NCBI GenBank assembly: GCA_910586375.1
Contig: CAJUIE010000083.1
Coordinates: 1-7,870, forward strand
DNA length: 7,870 bases
Direction: 5' to 3'
Source: an uncultured Alistipes sp.
GTDB lineage: Bacteria; Bacteroidota; Bacteroidia; Bacteroidales; Rikenellaceae
This document shows positions 1 through 6,966 of the stretch, piece after piece. The notes under the pieces are model-generated. The model ran no database searches. It saw nothing but the letters and a program-made list of their open reading frames with translations, and had not been told where the DNA came from. Within the stretch, counting starts at the first letter, position 1, and each line of letters opens with the position of its first letter. The position numbers and the translations under genes are program-made.

Positions 1-1626
1 GGTCTTACGCGCTGGTTCCCCGTCGAACATGCCCACCTGCTCTTTCTGATCTACCCGGCTGTCGGCATTGTGCTGGCGACGTTGTTCGTGAAATACATCG
101 TCCGTGACAACATCTCCGAAGGTGTTACACGGGTATTGCAGGCCATGTCCAGCAACAACTCGCGCATTGCGCCCCATAACTGCTGGACCTCGATCGTGGG
201 CGGCGCTACGACCATCGGATTCGGCGGTTCGGTAGGTCCTGAGGCCCCGATCGTACTGACTGGAGCCGCCATAGGTTCCAACGTCGGACGTCTGGCCCGT
301 CTCAACTACAAACATACCACGCTGCTGCTCTGCTGCGGCGCCGGAGCAGCCCTTGCTTCCATCTTCAAAGCACCGATCACGGGCGTGGTCTTCGTACTGG
401 AGATCCTCATGCTCGACATCACGGCAGGATCAGTCATCCCGCTGCTGATCGCTTCGGTCAGCGCCACATCCATAGCTCTGCTGCTGCGCGGTTTCGGGCC
501 TATTCTGGCCGTGACGCTCAAGCCCGAAGATGCTTTTGAGCTGTGGCAGATACCGCTCTACATCCTGTTGGGATGCATATGCGGCCTGATGTCATGGTAC
601 TTCACATCGATGAACTCACGCGTAGGCGGCTGGTTCAAACGTCTGGATAAACCCTACAAAAAGTGGATCGCCGGAGGTATTGTCTTAGGCGTACTGATCT
701 TCATCTTCCCGCCTCTCTATGGCGAGGGCTACGAAGGCATGACCTCACTCATGCACGGCAAAGCCCAGGAGTTGTTCGACACGTCCCTGTTCTACCGCTT
801 CCGCCACATCGACTGGGTAGTAGTGCTCTTCGTAGTGGCGACGATGTTCTTTAAGGTAATCGCCATGGCCGCGACCAACGCTGCCGGCGGTGTGGGCGGA
901 ACGTTCGCTCCGGCACTCTTCGTCGGAGCCTTTACGGGCGCGACCCTGGCCTTAGTATGCAACATCCTGTTTCACTGGGAGGTATCGGTGGCATCGTTTA
1001 CACTGGTAGGCATGGCCGGTGTCATGGCCGGTGTCATGAATGCACCCCTGACATCGATTTTCCTCATTGCCGAGCTCTCCAACGGTTACGGGCTCTTCAT
1101 CCCCCTGATGATTACGGCCTGCATCTCGTTCGCTGTGGGCTACTGGTTCGATCCCGACTCGATCTACACCAAGCAGCTGCGGCTGCGCGGCGAGCTGCTC
1201 ACCCACGACAAGGATCAGTCGGTCTTCGTCTTCCTGAAACTCGACGATCTGATGGAGACCGACTTCATCCGCATCCGTCCCCGCATGACGCTGGGCGACA
1301 TGGTGCACATCATCTCCTCGGCCCACCGCAACATCTTCCCCGTAATCGACGACTTCGGCCGGCTGCTGGGCGTCGTGCAGCTCGACGACCTGCGTGAAGA
1401 CATGTTCAAACGCGAAAAATACGGCCACCCCATCACCGATTACATGATTCAGCCGCCCGACCGGATTCTCCAGCACGAATCCATCCAGAGCATCCTGCCC
1501 AAATTCGAGGACAAGCGCACCTGGATGTTACCCGTAGTCGACAAGGAGGGCCGCTACTTAGGCTTCATATCCAAATCGCGCATCCTCAACGCCTACCGCG
1601 AGCAGTTGGTCCGTATTCAGCAGTAA
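1..1626 (+). CDS. CLC-family chloride channel/transporter with C-terminal CBS pair (5' end outside the window)
   Basis: Integral inner-membrane protein of the CLC family, which moves chloride as a channel or in exchange for protons. The frame is open from base 1, so the start lies upstream; 541 codons are visible and, compared with ClC-ec1, about 70 N-terminal residues are missing. In fragment numbering, the gating-glutamate motif GPEAP holds Glu81, followed by the helix G/H segment GAGAALASIFKAPITG (about 113-128). The third filter motif GGVGGTFAP and the helix N segment GMAGVMAGVMNAPLT come later, and the central tyrosine is Tyr389 in SIYTKQL. A cytosolic CBS pair follows, roughly 417-470 and 480-537; such pairs often bind adenine nucleotides. 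Two usual features are changed: the GSGIP-equivalent reads RDNIS (35-39), and the internal proton glutamate is Ile135. Channel versus exchanger cannot be decided from sequence. It converges on kdsD and has no evident functional link to it. Confidence 0.95.
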   Translation, partial: GLTRWFPVEHAHLLFLIYPAVGIVLATLFVKYIVRDNISEGVTRVLQAMSSNNSRIAPHNCWTSIVGGATTIGFGGSVGPEAPIVLTGAAIGSNVGRLARLNYKHTTLLLCCGAGAALASIFKAPITGVVFVLEILMLDITAGSVIPLLIASVSATSIALLLRGFGPILAVTLKPEDAFELWQIPLYILLGCICGLMSWYFTSMNSRVGGWFKRLDKPYKKWIAGGIVLGVLIFIFPPLYGEGYEGMTSLMHGKAQELFDTSLFYRFRHIDWVVVLFVVATMFFKVIAMAATNAAGGVGGTFAPALFVGAFTGATLALVCNILFHWEVSVASFTLVGMAGVMAGVMNAPLTSIFLIAELSNGYGLFIPLMITACISFAVGYWFDPDSIYTKQLRLRGELLTHDKDQSVFVFLKLDDLMETDFIRIRPRMTLGDMVHIISSAHRNIFPVIDDFGRLLGVVQLDDLREDMFKREKYGHPITDYMIQPPDRILQHESIQSILPKFEDKRTWMLPVVDKEGRYLGFISKSRILNAYREQLVRIQQ

Positions 1627-1639
1627 GATTTTGATTATT

Positions 1640-1812
1640 CGTTTCGCGGACCTCCGCGGCGCAAGGCTGTGGTCCAACAAAGAATCTGTTTCGTGTCACA
1701 TACCGATCGAAGGTCGGGCAAGCCGGAGCCACCCCCGGCGTAGGCTTGCACTTGGTGCCGCGCCTCCGCTGGCCCCGACTTGAAAACAGACTCTTCACTC
1801 AGAATGACAAAG
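1640..1812. repeat. Structured intergenic repeat-like element in the convergent gap
   Basis: The gap between the CLC gene and kdsD is 207 bases and holds no credible gene. Several inverted repeats lie in it. AGAATCTGTTT at 1681-1691 matches the reverse complement of 1784-1794 at 10 of 11 positions and forms near-terminal arms. GTCGGG at 1713-1718 pairs with CCCGAC at 1774-1779. GCAAGCC at 1718-1724 pairs with GGCTTGC at 1743-1749. A separate small hairpin, CGCGG-ACCT-CCGCG, sits at 1645-1658. Read on the minus strand, the element opens with GTCATTCTGAGTGAAGAGTC, which resembles the dispersed GTCATTCTGAG(C)GAAG-type intergenic repeats I recall from many bacterial genomes; short spurious ORFs containing VILSE are their usual trace. 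Calling it a dispersed repeat is inference, because only one copy is in the window. Confidence 0.55.
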
Positions 1813-1833
1813 TGAGGCAGAAGAAAGGGCAAG

Positions 1834-2799
1834 CTACAGCTTGATGTCGTAAATCTGAATCACGCCCTGCAACCGGCCCTTTTCGTCGGTAACTAAAAGC
1901 GAGGTGACCTTATTGCTGGTCATCATCTTCTCGGCTTCGATCAACTTTTCGGAAGCAGCGATGGATTTGGGATTGGGCGTAGCAATATCGGCAGCAACGA
2001 TATTGAAGAAATCGCCCCGACGCTGCTCCATAGCCCGGCGCACGTCACCGTCGGTGACGATGCCCACGATCCGATCGCCGTCACAAACAACGATAAGTCC
2101 CAACCCACCCTTCGAAATGGCGTGGATCATCTCCGCAGCGGGACAGTCAGGCGCCACGACGGGCAGGTCATGCGACCGCATGACATTGCCCACAGTCATC
2201 AGAAGCCGACGCCCAAGGCTGCCACCGGGGTGCAGACGCGCGAAATCGACACTCGTAAATCCCCGCAACTGCATAAGCGAAACAGCCAGTGCATCGCCCA
2301 TAGCGATCTGGGCCGTCGTGGAAGAGGTCGGAGCCAGATGGAGGATGCAGGCCTCTTCCTCAACCCCCACGTCGAGGTGAACGTCGGAATTCTTGGCCAG
2401 TGCCGACTCGGGATTCCCCGTCATCGACACAAGTTTATTGCCATTGGAATGGATGAAAGGCACGATTTTCAATATTTCGTCGGTCTCGCCCGAATAAGAG
2501 AGAGCAACCACGACGTCATCGGGCGAAATCATGCCCAAATCGCCGTGAAATGCCTCGCCTGGGTGGAGAAAGAAACTCGGTGTACCGGTCGATGCAAGCG
2601 TAGCGGCGATCTTCCGCCCTACAAGACCCGACTTGCCCATGCCGGTAATGATGCACTTACCGTGCCCGGCGAGAATCAGCTCCACTGCGGCTGCGAACTC
2701 GTCGCCCAAAGTCTCTTCGAGACGAACAAGGGCCTGCATCTCGGTACGAATGGCCTTACGGGCCACGTTGAGAATCTGTTTCTTCATTAGATCGGTCAT
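1834..2799 (-). CDS. kdsD: Arabinose-5-phosphate isomerase (KdsD/KpsF/GutQ family)
   Basis: Cytosolic aldose-ketose isomerase converting D-ribulose 5-phosphate to D-arabinose 5-phosphate, the first committed step of Kdo synthesis. The protein has 321 residues; E. coli KdsD has 328. An N-terminal SIS domain (about 35-170) carries TGMGKSG (52-58), HPGEAFHGDLGM (79-90), SYSGETDEI (101-109) and APTSSTTAQ (156-164). It is followed by RLHPGGSLGRR and a CBS pair (about 205-260 and 270-321). The residues corresponding to the catalytic set of E. coli KdsD (Lys59, Glu111, Glu152, His193) are Lys56, Glu108, Glu149 and His190, all offset by three, so the enzyme should be active. AGGAG lies three bases before the chosen ATG; a second in-frame ATG is four codons in. 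It begins 11 bases after the kdsA stop, consistent with cotranscription. GutQ-type paralogues share this architecture, but the kds neighbours favour KdsD. Confidence 0.95.
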   Translation of the reverse strand: MTDLMKKQILNVARKAIRTEMQALVRLEETLGDEFAAAVELILAGHGKCIITGMGKSGLVGRKIAATLASTGTPSFFLHPGEAFHGDLGMISPDDVVVALSYSGETDEILKIVPFIHSNGNKLVSMTGNPESALAKNSDVHLDVGVEEEACILHLAPTSSTTAQIAMGDALAVSLMQLRGFTSVDFARLHPGGSLGRRLLMTVGNVMRSHDLPVVAPDCPAAEMIHAISKGGLGLIVVCDGDRIVGIVTDGDVRRAMEQRRGDFFNIVAADIATPNPKSIAASEKLIEAEKMMTSNKVTSLLVTDEKGRLQGVIQIYDIKL

Positions 2800-2802
2800 A
2801 CG

Positions 2803-2807
2803 CTCCT
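2803..2807 (-). promoter_or_regulatory. Shine-Dalgarno sequence AGGAG for kdsD
   Basis: On the minus strand TAGGAGCGT directly precedes the ATG at 2799. The spacing of three bases is short, but this is the only clear Shine-Dalgarno match before any start in the window. It supports Met1 over the in-frame ATG four codons downstream. It lies inside the 11-base kdsA-kdsD gap. Confidence 0.55.
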
Positions 2808-2810
2808 ACA

Positions 2811-3557
2811 CTACAGCAAACTTTCTATGACGTTTTCCAAATCATCGAGCTGCAACATATTGGGGCCATCGCTCCTGGCGCAGTCGGGATCGGGGTGCAC
2901 CTCGAAGAAAAATCCGTTCGCTCCGAACGCCTTCGCCGCACGGGCCATCGCCGGCACGAAACGACGATCACCGCCCGTTGTACCATTGGCTGCGCTGGGG
3001 CGCTGCACGGAGTGGGTACAGTCCATAACGACCGTGGGCGCAATGGCGAGCATGTCGGGGATATTGCGAAAATCGACGACTAAGTTGTTATAACCAAACG
3101 AATTGCCGCGTTCGGTGAGCCATATTTCAGCAGCTCCCGACTGGAGCGCCTTTTCATAAGGATAACGCATGTCGGCGCCCGAAAGGAACTGCGCCTTCTT
3201 GATATTGACAATCTTGCCCGTCTTAGCTGCGGCAACCAGGAGGTCAGTCTGTCGGCAGAGAAACGCCGGAATCTGCACCACGTCAACCACCTCGCCGACT
3301 GGCCCGGCCTGCCACGCTTCGTGAATATCAGTCAGGAGCCGCAGGCCCCACTTCGACTTCACGTCAGCCAACATCCTCAACCCCTTGTCGATGCCAGGGC
3401 CCCGGAACGACCCGAGCGACGTGCGGTTGGCCTTGTCGAACGACGCCTTGAAGATAATTTCGGTGCCCATACGGCGGTTGATAGCGACCAGCCGCCCGGC
3501 AACAATGTCGAGCAATTCGGCGGATTCGATGACACAAGGGCCGGCGATGAATTTCAT
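2811..3557 (-). CDS. kdsA: 3-deoxy-8-phosphooctulonate (Kdo-8-phosphate) synthase, metal-dependent class
   Basis: Condenses arabinose 5-phosphate with phosphoenolpyruvate to give Kdo 8-phosphate in the cytosol; a class I DAHP/Kdo8P synthase TIM barrel. Family motifs in order: AGPCVIES (5-12), FKASFDKANRTS (36-47), LTDIHE (75-80), IPAFLCRQTDLL (96-107), NIKKAQFLS, LTERGNSFGYNNLVVDF (147-163), DCTHSVQRP (179-187), EVHPDP (219-224) and SDGPN. Cys8, His182, Glu219 and Asp230 match the metal ligands of Aquifex aeolicus Kdo8P synthase (Cys11, His185, Glu222, Asp233) with a constant offset of three. At 248 residues it is shorter than the Aquifex (about 267) and E. coli (284) enzymes, with almost no N-terminal lead-in and a trimmed C-terminus. 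No start codon exists upstream in frame before a TAG, so the start is firm. It lies 25 bases after kdsB and 11 before kdsD. Confidence 0.96.
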   Translation of the reverse strand: MKFIAGPCVIESAELLDIVAGRLVAINRRMGTEIIFKASFDKANRTSLGSFRGPGIDKGLRMLADVKSKWGLRLLTDIHEAWQAGPVGEVVDVVQIPAFLCRQTDLLVAAAKTGKIVNIKKAQFLSGADMRYPYEKALQSGAAEIWLTERGNSFGYNNLVVDFRNIPDMLAIAPTVVMDCTHSVQRPSAANGTTGGDRRFVPAMARAAKAFGANGFFFEVHPDPDCARSDGPNMLQLDDLENVIESLL

Positions 3558-3590
3558 AAATCGAGAATTAAAAAAACGATTTTTAATTTT
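3558..3590 (-). repeat. AT-rich palindromic spacer between kdsB and kdsA
   Basis: A perfect nine-base inverted repeat, AATTAAAAA (3566-3574) and TTTTTAATT (3580-3588), has a five-base loop and overlaps the last codons and stop of kdsB. The 44 bases at 3547-3590, which also include the first eleven bases of kdsA, recur in front of kdsB split by a 35-base insert. No Shine-Dalgarno or -7 promoter match is seen. It could act as an mRNA hairpin between the two cistrons, but the all-A/U stem would be weak. Confidence 0.6.
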
Positions 3591-4344
3591 CCACTAAATA
3601 CGTTTCCGCGCGGGCGAGGTCTTCGGGGGTGTCGATACCGACGGTTTCGACGTCGGACAGCCCCACACCTATCTTATAGCCGTTTTCGAGCCAGCGCAAT
3701 TGTTCAAGCGACTCGGCCAGTTCGAGCGCCGACTGCGGCAGGTCGGTGACAGCCCGCAGCACATCGGCCCGGAAAGCGTAAAGGCCGATATGTTTATAAA
3801 AGGTATGGCGTGCAAGCCACTCCTCGCGCGGCACACCCCGCACAAACGGAATAACCGACCGCGAAAAATAAAGCGCCCGCGACTGTGCATCGAGCACAAC
3901 CTTGGGCGAATTAGGATTTTCGAGTGCTGCCAGCCCATCCGCCGGCGCAAAGGGCTTGACCAACGTGGCAATGTCGGTGGTGGGATCGTCGAAGCACCGC
4001 ATGACACTTCGCAGCTGCTCCGGATGGATGAAGGGTTCATCGCCCTGAACATTGATCACAACGTCGAACGAAAGCCGCTGCTCGGCGCAAACCTTCTCAT
4101 AGGCCTCCCGGCAGCGGTCCGTGCCACTCCGATGGTCGGGCGAGGTCATAACGACACGACCGCCGAATGCCTGCACAGCATCGCGGATGCGCTCATCGTC
4201 GGTAGCTACCACGGCATCCTCCAGCACCCCGGCAACCTGCTCGTACACCCGCTGCACAACGGGTTTGCCGCCCAGCAGCGCCAACGGTTTGCCGGGAAAC
4301 CGCGTCGAAGCATAACGGGCGGGGATAATGGCAATGAATTTCAT
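3583..4344 (-). CDS. kdsB: 3-deoxy-manno-octulosonate cytidylyltransferase (CMP-Kdo synthetase)
   Basis: Activates Kdo with CTP to CMP-Kdo plus pyrophosphate, the donor for Kdo transfer to lipid A in the cytosol. The 253-residue length is normal for the family (E. coli KdsB about 248). It is a single Rossmann-like nucleotidyltransferase domain with IIPARYASTRFPGKPL (6-21, including Lys19), VATDDERI (46-53), TSPDHRSGTDR (67-77), INVQGDEP (97-104), YFSRSVIPF (159-167), YKHIGLYAFR (183-192), ALELAESLEQLRWLENG (206-222) and GIDTPEDLARAE (236-247). Asp102 and Asp238 sit where the two Mg-binding aspartates of the family lie. The ATG at 4344 places the catalytic motif at the usual distance from the N-terminus. 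There is no Shine-Dalgarno; the leader is the AT-rich repeat also found before kdsA. Confidence 0.97.
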   Translation of the reverse strand: MKFIAIIPARYASTRFPGKPLALLGGKPVVQRVYEQVAGVLEDAVVATDDERIRDAVQAFGGRVVMTSPDHRSGTDRCREAYEKVCAEQRLSFDVVINVQGDEPFIHPEQLRSVMRCFDDPTTDIATLVKPFAPADGLAALENPNSPKVVLDAQSRALYFSRSVIPFVRGVPREEWLARHTFYKHIGLYAFRADVLRAVTDLPQSALELAESLEQLRWLENGYKIGVGLSDVETVGIDTPEDLARAETYLVEN

Positions 4345-4425
4345 AAATCGAGAATTAAAAATTACGTTCTTGCAGCAATAGAATTTTGCAGCTGAAAACG
4401 ATTTTTAATTTTTCATTCTTCATTT
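4345..4425 (-). repeat. AT-rich leader of kdsB, split second copy of the kdsA leader
   Basis: This 81-base gap between the lon stop and the kdsB start repeats the kdsA leader. Bases 4334-4361 are identical to 3547-3574, and 4397-4412 are identical to 3575-3590. Between them are 35 extra bases (4362-4396) that contain TGCAGC twice (4371-4376, 4387-4392) and the palindrome CAGCTG (4389-4394). The arms AATTAAAAA (4353-4361) and TTTTTAATT (4402-4410) are thus 40 bases apart here. I see no good TAnnTTTG promoter element, so it is unclear whether kdsB has its own promoter or is read through from lon. Confidence 0.6.
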
Positions 4426-6882
4426 TCAATTAGCAGAAACATTGCCTGCCGTCGCTTCGAGCGCCAGTGCCAGCACCTCGTCGTTCGTGCGGACATAATG
4501 GAACGTGAGACCCTCGATATACTCGGGTTTGATCTCGGCGATATCCTTACGGTTGTCCTCAGAGAGGAGCAGCGTATGGATACCGGCCCGTTTGGCGGCC
4601 AGAATCTTCTCCTTGATACCACCCACCGGCATCACGCGGCCCCGAAGCGTAGTCTCACCCGTCATGGCGATACGCTCCCGGACTTTGCGGCCCGTATAAG
4701 TGGAGACGATCGACGTCACCATCGTAATGCCGGCCGAAGGTCCATCCTTGGGAATAGCTCCCTCCGGAACGTGGATGTTGATGTCGTTGGTTCCAAAGAG
4801 TTTGGGATCGATACCCAGTTCGGCGTGGTGGGCCATAACCCACTCGTGGGCGATGGTGGCCGACTCCTTCATCACCTCGCCCAGATTACCCGTCAGGCTC
4901 ACCTTCCCCGAACCGGGCGTGAGGACCGATTCGATATAGAGGATGTCGCCGCCGACCTCCGTCCAGGCCAGCCCCGTAACGACGCCCGTCATGCCCCCCA
5001 CCTCGTACTCCTCGCGCAGGAACTTCGGCATACCCAGTATCTTTTCGGTCTGCTGCACCGTAAGCTCAGGGGCAAAAGCCTCATCGAAAGCGATCTGCTT
5101 TGCCCGGGCCCGGGCGATCTTGGCCAGATACTTATCAAGCGAGCGGACACCCGCTTCGCGCGTATATCCCGTAATGATCTGCCCGAGTACGTCGGGCGCT
5201 ATGGAGAGCTCCTGCTCCTTGATCCCGTGCGCCTCGCGCTGCTTGGGCAGCAGGTGTTCCGCAGCGATATGGAGCTTCTCCTCGGTAAGATAACCCGGAA
5301 TACCGATCATCTCCATGCGGTCGCGAAGCGCCGGGGCGATATTCTGGATGTTGTTGGCCGTGGCGATGAAGAGGACCTTCGAGAGGTCGTACTCCATGTC
5401 GATATAATTGTCGTGGAAGGTGGTGTTCTGCTCGGGGTCGAGGACCTCCAGAAGGGCGCTTGACGGGTCGCCGTGGTTGGAAACGGTGAGTTTGTCCACC
5501 TCGTCGAGAATGATGACCGGATTGGAGGAACCGCACCGCTTGATGGTCTGGATAATACGTCCTGGCATGGCGCCGATATAGGTGCGCCGATGCCCGCGAA
5601 TCTCTGACTCGTCGTGCAGACCTCCCAGTGAAATACGTCCGAACTTACGGCCCAGCGCCGCAGCAACGGACTTGCCCAGCGAGGTTTTTCCCACACCCGG
5701 AGGGCCGTAGAGGCACAAAATCGGCGATTTGAGATCACCCTTGAGCTTGATAACGGCCAGATGCTCCAGAATGCGTTCCTTGACCTCCTCCAATCCGAAG
5801 TGGTCGCGGTCGAGTTGCTCCCGGGCGCACTTGAGGTCGAGGTTATCCTTAGTTGTGTCGTTCCACGGCAGTTCGAGCAGCAGGTTAAGATAGGTCATCT
5901 GCACCGAATACTCGGCGACGGCAGGATTAAGCCGTTCGATCTTCTGCACCTCCTTCTCGAAAGCCTCACCCACTTCGGCAGGCCAATTTTTCTTCTTCGC
6001 CTCCTCGCGGAGCTTCTCGATATCGGCGTCGACGCCATCGCCCAACTCCTCCTGAATCGTGCGCATCTGCTGCTGGAGGTAATAATCGCGCTGCTGCTTG
6101 TCGATCTCCTGTTTGACGCGCTCCTGAATCTCGTTCTTGAGCTCGGCGAGCTGCTGCTCGCGAATGAGGATTTCGAGCAGCTTACGGGCCCGGGCCAGCA
6201 AACCGGGGGCCTCCAGCAGGGTCTGCCGGTCCTCGTCCGAGAGCTCCATATTGGAGCAAATGAAGTTGATGATGCCCCGCTTGGAGTCGATGTTCTTGAT
6301 GGCGAACGCCGCCTCTTTGGGTATCGACGGCGATATGTTGATGATACCCAGTGCCACGTCGCGGATCGAATCGACCAAAGCCCCGAACTCGACGCTCTTC
6401 ATATCGGGCGTGCTGTCGCGCAACGCCACAACCCGCGCCTTGAGGTAAGGCTCGGTGGAGACATACTCGCGAATCTCGATCTTCTCCAGACCGTTGAGAA
6501 TGACCGTCAGATTGCCGTTGGGCATCTCCAGAATCTTGATGATGCGTGCGGCAGTGCCGACTTTGTACATGTCATCGGGCGCCGGGTCCTCCACATCGCT
6601 CTCACGCTGAAGCACGGCACCGAGAATACCCCCCTCCGTCTCGACAGCCCGGACGAGCGAAATACTCTTGTCACGCCCCACGGTAATGGGGGTAATGGCC
6701 CCGGGGAACAACACCGACGAGCGCAGCGTGAGAATGGGAATGATGTCGGGAACCTCGACCTCCTCCTGTGGCTCGTCGCCACCCGTGACGATGGGTATAA
6801 CGTGGTGCTTGCCATCGAGCAACTCAGGTACGAGATTCACATCGTCTGTTTCGATGACTTCGATATGCTCTTTTTTACTCAT
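4426..6882 (-). CDS. lon: ATP-dependent endopeptidase Lon (LonA type)
   Basis: Cytosolic homo-oligomeric AAA+ serine protease that degrades misfolded and regulatory proteins. From the chosen start the product has 818 residues, a normal LonA length. The N-terminal LAN domain (about 45-240, with ILTLRSSVLFPGAITPITVG near its start) is followed by a charged helical segment (about 240-330). The AAA+ module has Walker A GPPGVGKTS (393-401), Walker B VIILDEVDK (456-464), sensor 1 in IATANN and sensor 2 in TREAGVRSLDKY. The C-terminal protease domain carries Ser716 in KDGPSAG and Lys759 in GGIKEK, spaced 43 residues as in E. coli (Ser679, Lys722). The frame is open to an ATG at 6978, but that extension is Arg/Lys/Leu-rich and overlaps a probable promoter and leader hairpins. 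The ATG at 6882, giving MSKKEHIEVIE, is therefore preferred. It is divergent from valS and upstream of the kds genes. Confidence 0.97.
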   Translation of the reverse strand: MSKKEHIEVIETDDVNLVPELLDGKHHVIPIVTGGDEPQEEVEVPDIIPILTLRSSVLFPGAITPITVGRDKSISLVRAVETEGGILGAVLQRESDVEDPAPDDMYKVGTAARIIKILEMPNGNLTVILNGLEKIEIREYVSTEPYLKARVVALRDSTPDMKSVEFGALVDSIRDVALGIINISPSIPKEAAFAIKNIDSKRGIINFICSNMELSDEDRQTLLEAPGLLARARKLLEILIREQQLAELKNEIQERVKQEIDKQQRDYYLQQQMRTIQEELGDGVDADIEKLREEAKKKNWPAEVGEAFEKEVQKIERLNPAVAEYSVQMTYLNLLLELPWNDTTKDNLDLKCAREQLDRDHFGLEEVKERILEHLAVIKLKGDLKSPILCLYGPPGVGKTSLGKSVAAALGRKFGRISLGGLHDESEIRGHRRTYIGAMPGRIIQTIKRCGSSNPVIILDEVDKLTVSNHGDPSSALLEVLDPEQNTTFHDNYIDMEYDLSKVLFIATANNIQNIAPALRDRMEMIGIPGYLTEEKLHIAAEHLLPKQREAHGIKEQELSIAPDVLGQIITGYTREAGVRSLDKYLAKIARARAKQIAFDEAFAPELTVQQTEKILGMPKFLREEYEVGGMTGVVTGLAWTEVGGDILYIESVLTPGSGKVSLTGNLGEVMKESATIAHEWVMAHHAELGIDPKLFGTNDINIHVPEGAIPKDGPSAGITMVTSIVSTYTGRKVRERIAMTGETTLRGRVMPVGGIKEKILAAKRAGIHTLLLSEDNRKDIAEIKPEYIEGLTFHYVRTNDEVLALALEATAGNVSAN

Positions 6883-6900
6883 GATCCGTCTTTTAAGTTT

Positions 6901-6942
6901 CCGGCATAGCCGGGCAAGCCGCAACTGCTTCACAAGGCCCGG
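6901..6942 (-). promoter_or_regulatory. lon mRNA leader with two competing hairpins
   Basis: Just upstream of the lon start there are two inverted repeats. CCGGC (6901-6905) and GCCGG (6909-6913) are separated by ATA. CCGGGC (6910-6915) and GCCCGG (6937-6942) are separated by 21 bases, with a small nested AAGC/GCTT pair (6916-6919, 6927-6930). The two structures share bases 6910-6913, so they cannot form together. The region lies between the probable lon promoter and the ATG and would be transcribed as leader. A regulatory role is inference. Confidence 0.4.
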
Positions 6943-6958
6943 ACTTAGGAAATCGTGG

Positions 6959-6966
6959 CAAAGGTA
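6959..6966 (-). promoter_or_regulatory. Probable lon promoter, -7 element
   Basis: TACCTTTG on the minus strand matches the Bacteroidota -7 consensus TAnnTTTG exactly. No TTTG is present at the usual distance upstream, so the -33 element is poor. Transcription would start near 6952 and give a leader of about 70 bases. This agrees with translation from 6882 rather than 6978. Confidence 0.5.

Noticed and set aside
1012..1035. Perfect 12-base tandem duplication (ATGGCCGGTGTC twice) in the CLC gene, encoding MAGVMAGV
   Set aside because: The segment aligns without any insertion to the canonical CLC helix N motif (GMxAxxAxxxxAPLT), so it is not a recent expansion of the protein.
952..1476. Minus-strand open frame of 174 codons inside the CLC gene
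   Set aside because: It is antisense to well-conserved CLC and CBS sequence and shows no family motif of its own.
1645..1658. CGCGG-ACCT-CCGCG hairpin after the CLC stop as an intrinsic terminator
   Set aside because: The five-pair stem is not followed by a T-tract on the plus strand, so there is not enough to call a terminator.
1586..1832. Two short minus-strand ORFs in the convergent gap, one containing VILSE
   Set aside because: They follow the structured repeat-like element, overlap each other in different frames and have no protein family features; they look like by-products of the repeat.
5761..6909. Long plus-strand open frame antisense to lon (382 codons), with a similar one at 4498-5463
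   Set aside because: These lie fully opposite a lon gene with all catalytic motifs intact. The translations are low-complexity and rich in Leu, Asp, Glu and Arg with no recognisable family, as expected for GC-rich mirror frames.
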